From Stygiobacter sp043807765 (GTDB lineage Bacteria > Bacteroidota > Ignavibacteria > Ignavibacteriales > Melioribacteraceae), in contig JAZDFQ010000110.1 of NCBI GenBank assembly GCA_043807765.1, positions 41,172 to 105,171 on the forward strand: a stretch of 64,000 bases of DNA. Reading direction: 5' to 3'. Positions 59,529-64,000 of this stretch are shown here, piece after piece (the stretch's first letter is position 1; each line of letters begins with the position of its first letter). Below the pieces are notes generated by a model. That model was not told the DNA's origin. It was given only the letters and a program-made list of their open reading frames with translations, and searched no databases. The translations under genes and the position numbers were made by a program.

Positions 59529-61876
59529 TAACAAAAGAAATATTAGAAAAGTTAGAATACCCCAAAGTAATTACACAGATTGAAAAGTATTGCGCTACAG
59601 AAAATGGAAAGAAGTTAGTCTATCAAATGCTGCCAAAATATTCTGTAAGTGAAATTGAACTGGAGAGTTTACGTGTTCACGAGGCAAAGGAAATTCTGAT
59701 CAGAAATGTTGAGCCACCTTTTGAATACTTGCCCGATTTGCATGAAACCTTATCCCACAGCAGAATTACCGGCGTAATTCTTACAGCAAAACAAATCATT
59801 GATGTATTGAATCTGGCGCAGCAGTCAAGAAAGCTTTTCCAGTTTTTAAAGCCAAAAGATGATGAAGGAAATAATCACTTTAAAAATATTCTTTCAATGC
59901 TCTTCATCGATAAAGTTTTTGAACTTCATTTCTCCAAAGTTTTTGATGATAACGGCGAAATAAAAGATACTGCAAGCGCAAAACTAAGAGAAATTAGAAT
60001 TGATATTCGTGAAAAGGAAGCTTCTCTACAAAAACTTGTACAAAGATTGCTAAAGCAGTTGAGCGATTCCTATTTAGTTCAAGAAGAGTTTGTTACGCAG
60101 CGCGATGGTAGAATTGTACTTCCTATTAAAGCAGAGCACAAGCGCCACGTTAGAGGATTTGTACATTCAGAGTCTGCAACTGGGCAAACAGTATATATCG
60201 AGCCGGCAGAAACTCTTGAAATGAACAATGAAATACTTTCCCTTCACTTTGCTGAAAAAAGGGAAATAGAAAAGATTCTAAAAGGACTAACTGAAAAAGT
60301 TGGTGAACGGAATATTGAGCTCAAACAATCACTTGATGCAATTGCCGCTCTCGACTCTATTTTTTCCCGCGCTAAATATTCAATTGCAATAATTGGTTCT
60401 CATCCATCTTATTTTGCGAATAAAGCTTTCGAAATGATTGATGCTCGCCATCCGCTTCTCGTAAAAAGACTCGGACACAGTAAAACTGTTCCAATGAATC
60501 TGAAGTTGAAAGATGAGAAGGTTGTTTTGATCACAGGCCCAAATGCTGGCGGTAAGACTGTTACTCTTAAAACATGCGGATTGCTTGTTTGCTTAGCTCA
60601 AGCGGGAATTCCGGTGCCGGTATTCCCGGATTCTAACTTCACTGTATTCGAGCAAGTGTTAGTAGACATTGGCGATGCACAGTCTATTGAAGATGATCTG
60701 AGCACTTTTAGTTCTCATTTAACTAACATTCGCAACATTATTGAAACTGCTGATGAAAAAACGTTGGTTTTGCTAGATGAGATTGGAACCGGAACCGATC
60801 CGGCAGAAGGTTCTGCTATTGCAACTGGTGTGTTAGTTTCATTAAGAGATAAGGGTGCTCGTGTACTTGCAACAACTCACCACGGAAGTTTGAAGCTAGT
60901 TGCTAATCAGCTTGAAGAATTTCAAAATGCTTCGATGGAATTTGATACTGAAGAATTGAAGCCAACTTATCGGTTCAAGCAAGGGATGCCCGGTTCCAGT
61001 TATGCTTTCGAAGTTGCTCAGAGAATCGGTTTTGATGATGAATTCATTAATCTATCTAAGCTCTATCTTGATACTGATAAAACAAAAATAGAAGAGTTTC
61101 TTGTTAGTTTGGAAAAGAAGTCGCAAGACTTGCGCGATCAGTTTAACAAAAGTGAGCTTGAAAATCTTCGTTTGAAAGGCTTAGCCAACCTTTATCAAGA
61201 TAAAATTGAAAAGCTCGAAAAGCAGAAGAAAGAAATTCTTTCTGATACAAAGGAAAAGGCTCAGTTGTATCTGCAAGATGTAAACAAGCAGATTGAGGAT
61301 ACGATAAAAAACATTCGCGAATCCCAGGCAAAGAAAGAGGTCGTTAAACAAGAAAAAGAGAAGATCGAAAAGCTGAAAATGGAAACGCAAAAAGTATTCC
61401 CTCAAAAGCCGAAAGTTGAGATTGAGAAAAAGGATTTTAAGGTTGGAGATTATGCTTCAATAATAAACACATCTACTGCTGGTGTTATTGAAGAGATTGA
61501 TTCTGAAAAGAATAAAGCTGTATTACTTGTTGGTTCTTTGAAGATTAGAACAAAGTTGAGTGATCTTCAGCCGGCAAAAAAATCCGAAGCTGAATTAGTT
61601 TACAAGAAAAAGTATGAAAGTGATATGCAGACCTTAAGTTTTAGGTTGGATTTGCGAGGCATGCGTTATGAGGATGCTGAATCAGAATTGACCCGCTTTT
61701 TGGATGAATCAAATATGAATGGAATTGACCGGGTTGAAATTCTGCATGGAAAAGGAACCGGGGTGCTAAAACAAATGACTCATGGAATACTTAGAAATAA
61801 CCACTCAGTAAAAAATTACTATTTTTCCGGTATAGAGAGTGGCGGAGAGGGAATCACAATTGTTGAGTTCAAATAG
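59525..61876 (+). CDS. mutS2: Endonuclease MutS2
   Basis: A 783-residue MutS2, which lacks the mismatch-recognition domain and instead suppresses recombination or rescues collided ribosomes. The ATPase has Walker A TGPNAGGKTVTLK, Walker B LVLLDEIGTGTDPAEG and the ATTHHG signature. A long coiled coil follows at about residues 515-625. The C-terminal Smr nuclease domain has LDLRGMRYEDAESEL and ILHGKGTGVLK. The last base is shared with the GTG start of the biotin carboxylase gene. Confidence 0.96.
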   Translation: MITKEILEKLEYPKVITQIEKYCATENGKKLVYQMLPKYSVSEIELESLRVHEAKEILIRNVEPPFEYLPDLHETLSHSRITGVILTAKQIIDVLNLAQQSRKLFQFLKPKDDEGNNHFKNILSMLFIDKVFELHFSKVFDDNGEIKDTASAKLREIRIDIREKEASLQKLVQRLLKQLSDSYLVQEEFVTQRDGRIVLPIKAEHKRHVRGFVHSESATGQTVYIEPAETLEMNNEILSLHFAEKREIEKILKGLTEKVGERNIELKQSLDAIAALDSIFSRAKYSIAIIGSHPSYFANKAFEMIDARHPLLVKRLGHSKTVPMNLKLKDEKVVLITGPNAGGKTVTLKTCGLLVCLAQAGIPVPVFPDSNFTVFEQVLVDIGDAQSIEDDLSTFSSHLTNIRNIIETADEKTLVLLDEIGTGTDPAEGSAIATGVLVSLRDKGARVLATTHHGSLKLVANQLEEFQNASMEFDTEELKPTYRFKQGMPGSSYAFEVAQRIGFDDEFINLSKLYLDTDKTKIEEFLVSLEKKSQDLRDQFNKSELENLRLKGLANLYQDKIEKLEKQKKEILSDTKEKAQLYLQDVNKQIEDTIKNIRESQAKKEVVKQEKEKIEKLKMETQKVFPQKPKVEIEKKDFKVGDYASIINTSTAGVIEEIDSEKNKAVLLVGSLKIRTKLSDLQPAKKSEAELVYKKKYESDMQTLSFRLDLRGMRYEDAESELTRFLDESNMNGIDRVEILHGKGTGVLKQMTHGILRNNHSVKNYYFSGIESGGEGITIVEFK

Positions 61877-62955
61877 TGTTTAAGAAAATTCTTATAGCGA
61901 ACAGAGGAGAAATTGCTCACCGAATTATGAAAGCGTGCAGAGAATTATCAATTACATCAGTTGCTATTTACTCCGAAGCAGATGCAAACGCGCTACATGT
62001 CCGCAGAGCTGACGAAGCATACCTAATTGGTCCGGCTCCGGCAAGTGAATCTTATCTCAACAAAGAAAAAATAATTTCGCTTGCAAAGCAAATTGGTGCG
62101 GACGCAATACATCCCGGGTATGGCTTTTTATCTGAGCGTTCAGAATTTATTAAAATGGTTGAAGAGGCTGGAATAGCTTTTATAGGTCCATCATATAAAT
62201 CAGTAGAACTGATGGGTGGGAAAACGGATGCTCGCACCTTGATGAAAATGCATAACGTTCCAATTGTTCCCGGTACAACAGAGCCGATTAAAAATATTGA
62301 AGATGGGAAAAAGTTTGCCGCAGAAATCGGTTATCCGGTTATGCTGAAGGCTGCAGCCGGCGGCGGCGGTAAAGGCATGCGTAAAATCTATTCGGATGAT
62401 GAATTTGAATCTTCCTTTAACAACGCGAAGAGTGAAGCATTGAAATCTTTTGGAAGCGATGCAGTTTACTTAGAAAAGTTTATTGAGCATCCAAAACACA
62501 TAGAAGTTCAAATACTTGCAGATAAGCATGGCAATTACGTTCATTTATTTGAAAGAGAATGTTCTGTTCAGCGCCGTCATCAAAAAGTTATCGAAGAAGC
62601 TCCATCTATTGCAGTTGACGCTTATACTCGTGAAAGAATAACTAAAGCCGCTGTTGAAGCTGCCAAAGCTTGCGGTTACTATAATGCCGGTACAATTGAA
62701 TTCTTGATGGACAGCGATAAAAGTTTTTACTTCCTCGAAATGAATACTCGGTTGCAAGTAGAGCATCCGGTTACAGAAATGATAACTGGATTTGACATTG
62801 TGAAAGAACAGATCAGAATTGCTTATGGCGAAAAGTTGAGTGTTACACAAGATGATCTACAAATTCACGGCCATGCTATCGAGTGCAGAATTTATGCAGA
62901 AGATGTTGATAACAATTTTGCCCTTCAGTTGGAAAGATTACTCATCATAGATTGA
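61876..62955 (+). CDS. accC: Biotin carboxylase subunit, N-terminal part (frameshifted)
   Basis: The ATP-grasp enzyme that carboxylates biotin on the carrier protein, for acetyl- or propionyl-CoA carboxylase. It starts with GTG overlapping mutS2. Motifs are IANRGEIAHRIMKACRELS (N-terminus), HPGYGFLSE, the glycine loop AAAGGGGKGMRKI, the ERECSVQRRHQKVIEEAPS block in part, and EMNTRLQVEHPVTE. At 62921-62923 the run CCC has lost one C: with four C residues the frame reads NFAPSVGKITHHRLTSGPGV, exactly the family sequence. Without it, the frame ends at LLIID. The remainder is encoded at 62952-63371. The rejoined protein is about 498 residues. Confidence 0.9.
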   Translation: MFKKILIANRGEIAHRIMKACRELSITSVAIYSEADANALHVRRADEAYLIGPAPASESYLNKEKIISLAKQIGADAIHPGYGFLSERSEFIKMVEEAGIAFIGPSYKSVELMGGKTDARTLMKMHNVPIVPGTTEPIKNIEDGKKFAAEIGYPVMLKAAAGGGGKGMRKIYSDDEFESSFNNAKSEALKSFGSDAVYLEKFIEHPKHIEVQILADKHGNYVHLFERECSVQRRHQKVIEEAPSIAVDAYTRERITKAAVEAAKACGYYNAGTIEFLMDSDKSFYFLEMNTRLQVEHPVTEMITGFDIVKEQIRIAYGEKLSVTQDDLQIHGHAIECRIYAEDVDNNFALQLERLLIID

Positions 62956-63371
62956 CTTCCGGTCCGGGAGTTAGAATTGATAGAGGAATAGATGTTATGA
63001 GTGATGTGCCGATCTATTACGATCCTATGCTAGCTAAAGTAATTTGCTGGGGAAGAGACCGCGATGAAGCAATTGAGAGAATGAAACGTGCTTTGTGTGA
63101 ATATCAAATATGCGGTGTTATTACAAACATGCCGGCGTTTAATTGGATGCTGAAACAAAAATCATTCTTGGATGGAACTTTCGACATAAACTTTCTTGAA
63201 AATGAGTTCTTACCGTTAGTGCCGGATAAATGGAAAGGGCAATCAACAGAATATCTTGATGATATTGTAGCTGTAATGGCAGCATTAATAAAAAATTCAG
63301 ATTTAGAATTTTCAGTAACGAAAAACGACACAAAATATGCAAATAACTGGCGGACTCAATTATATGAATGA
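62952..63371 (+). CDS. accC: Biotin carboxylase subunit, C-terminal part (frameshifted)
   Basis: The C-terminal 139 residues of the biotin carboxylase that begins at 61876, in the next frame. TSGPGVRIDRGI, VPIYYDPMLAKVICWGRDRDEAIERM and GVITNMPAFNWMLK are the expected biotin-carboxylase C-domain. The apparent start codon at 62952 is internal and not a real start. The C-terminal 50 residues extend beyond the usual 450-residue AccC, as in acyl-CoA carboxylase alpha chains. It overlaps the biotin carrier gene by eight bases. Confidence 0.85.
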   Translation: MTSGPGVRIDRGIDVMSDVPIYYDPMLAKVICWGRDRDEAIERMKRALCEYQICGVITNMPAFNWMLKQKSFLDGTFDINFLENEFLPLVPDKWKGQSTEYLDDIVAVMAALIKNSDLEFSVTKNDTKYANNWRTQLYE

Positions 63372-63870
63372 GTTCGTAGTTACGATAAACAATAAAAAGA
63401 AATCTGTAAAGGTAAACCAAGATGGAACTGTTGAACTTGAAGGCAAAGTAATCTCTGCCTCAATTACAAAAGTTAGTGCACATTCCATTGTTCTACGTTA
63501 TGGAAATAATGTATATGAAGCCGCAACTACTAAGACAAGTAATGGTGATATTCGTTTGTTAGTTGATGGTTGGTATTTTGAGACAACAGTTAGAACAAAG
63601 CTTCAAGATTTAGCCTATGAGCTTCAAAAGAATAAAGAGAAGACGCAGCATCACACCGAAATGAAAGCTCCGATGCCCGGTTTGCTGATTAAAATTAAGA
63701 AGAATATTGGCGATCGAGTTGAGATGGGTGAACCAATTTTAATACTAGAAGCTATGAAAATGGAAAACGATTTACGCTCACCTTCCAGCGGAATTGTAAA
63801 ATCTATAAGTTTTCAAGAAGGGCAGTCCGTAGAGAAGGGCGCTGTAATACTAATAATTGGAGACTGCTGA
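63364..63870 (+). CDS. Biotin carboxyl carrier protein (biotin/lipoyl domain)
   Basis: A 168-residue carrier for the preceding biotin carboxylase. The biotinylated lysine is K132 in LEAMKMEND, with APMPGLLIKI upstream and GIVKSISFQEGQSV after it. The N-terminal 95 residues are a beta-rich linker like that of propionyl- and acyl-CoA carboxylase alpha chains, here split off as a separate protein. The ATG at 63364 is inside the accC end; an earlier in-frame ATG at 63337 would add nine unrelated residues. The carboxyltransferase subunit is outside the window. Confidence 0.9.
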   Translation: MNEFVVTINNKKKSVKVNQDGTVELEGKVISASITKVSAHSIVLRYGNNVYEAATTKTSNGDIRLLVDGWYFETTVRTKLQDLAYELQKNKEKTQHHTEMKAPMPGLLIKIKKNIGDRVEMGEPILILEAMKMENDLRSPSSGIVKSISFQEGQSVEKGAVILIIGDC

Positions 63871-63940
63871 AAAATTATAGATAATTTAAAAACTTTTATG
63901 ATAATAGCGTTGTAAGAGAGTAAACAAAAAAGAGAATCTG

Positions 63941-64000
63941 ATGCGCACCAACAAGATCAGTAATGTGGATTTGTTTACCCAAGCAGCCAACGAAGGCTTT
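63941..64000 (+). CDS. Start of an unidentified gene, cut by the window edge
   Basis: An ATG at 63941 with AGAGAA upstream opens a frame of 20 codons to the window end (MRTNKISNVDLF and on). No family can be recognised from so little. The 70 bases between the biotin carrier stop and this ATG hold no clear hairpin, so it may continue the operon. Confidence 0.35.
   Translation, partial: MRTNKISNVDLFTQAANEGF

Noticed and set aside
1..64000. CRISPR arrays, insertion sequences, rRNA genes or prophage genes
   Set aside because: No regularly spaced palindromic repeats, transposase, integrase, rRNA or phage structural genes were found on either strand. The only tandem repeats are the TPR-coding units and the heptamer in rsmE.

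Overview
This is a gene-dense window (about 64 kb, AT-rich by eye) of what looks like a chromosome from a bacterium of the Bacteroidota/Chlorobiota/Ignavibacteriota assemblage. The lineage call rests on gene content (type 2 IPP isomerase, SLC45-like MFS carrier, DUF3109 and DUF971 proteins, the rpmF-plsX-fab run) and on TATATTT(T)G motifs upstream of some operon-leading genes, which resemble the Bacteroidota -7 element TAnnTTTG. It is an inference; no rRNA gene is present. Almost all genes are core metabolism or information processing, packed in short-gap or overlapping operons. No gene-free stretch exceeds 300 bases.

Layout: 1-6.4 kb holds the end of glmS and a carbamoyl-phosphate-centred cluster (cDPG-synthetase-like GTPase, carbamate kinase, NodU/SxtI-type carbamoyltransferase, SxtJ-like membrane protein, ornithine carbamoyltransferase). 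A tRNA-Phe(GAA), a SET-domain protein and a YgjP-like metallopeptidase follow. From 8 to 19 kb lie purC, DUF971, pgsA, pgpA, cinA, thpR, recA, recX, a glutaryl-CoA-dehydrogenase-like enzyme, guaB, a glycosyltransferase and purD. From 19 to 23.9 kb, on the minus strand, are HIT, an NtrC-type regulator, a secreted unknown, meaB, nadD and prsW. From 24 to 31.4 kb is the fatty-acid operon yceD-rpmF-plsX-fabH-fabD-DUF3109-fabG-acpP-fabF-rnc.

From 31.4 to 43.4 kb core genes (gcvP, a CoA-binding protein, a BamA/TamA-like barrel, rsmE) alternate with accessory insertions: a HigBA toxin-antitoxin pair with a frameshifted toxin plus an FRG-domain protein; a three-gene TIGR04255 cassette flanked by an exact 18-bp direct repeat, one copy of which carries the cut-off 5' end of rsmE; and an NB-ARC/TPR (NLR-like STAND) gene split by one base. 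The TIGR04255 cassette is the strongest candidate for an undescribed system.

From 43.4 to 46.5 kb is a nucleoside-salvage operon (cdd-tdk-nupC-punA). From 46.7 to 64 kb are a THUMP methyltransferase, an MFS carrier, fni, a polyprenyl synthase, HPr and enzyme I, a phosphoglucose/phosphomannose isomerase, polA, a secreted nuclease-family protein, yqeY, cvpA, mutS2, a frameshifted biotin carboxylase, a biotin carrier protein and the start of an unidentified gene.

Three genes (higB, NB-ARC/TPR, accC) each look broken by a single missing base. In accC the loss is in a C run, and an essential function would be affected, so assembly error must be considered for all three. Coordinates with N-terminal trimming reflect start choices made from family N-termini and ribosome-binding sites.
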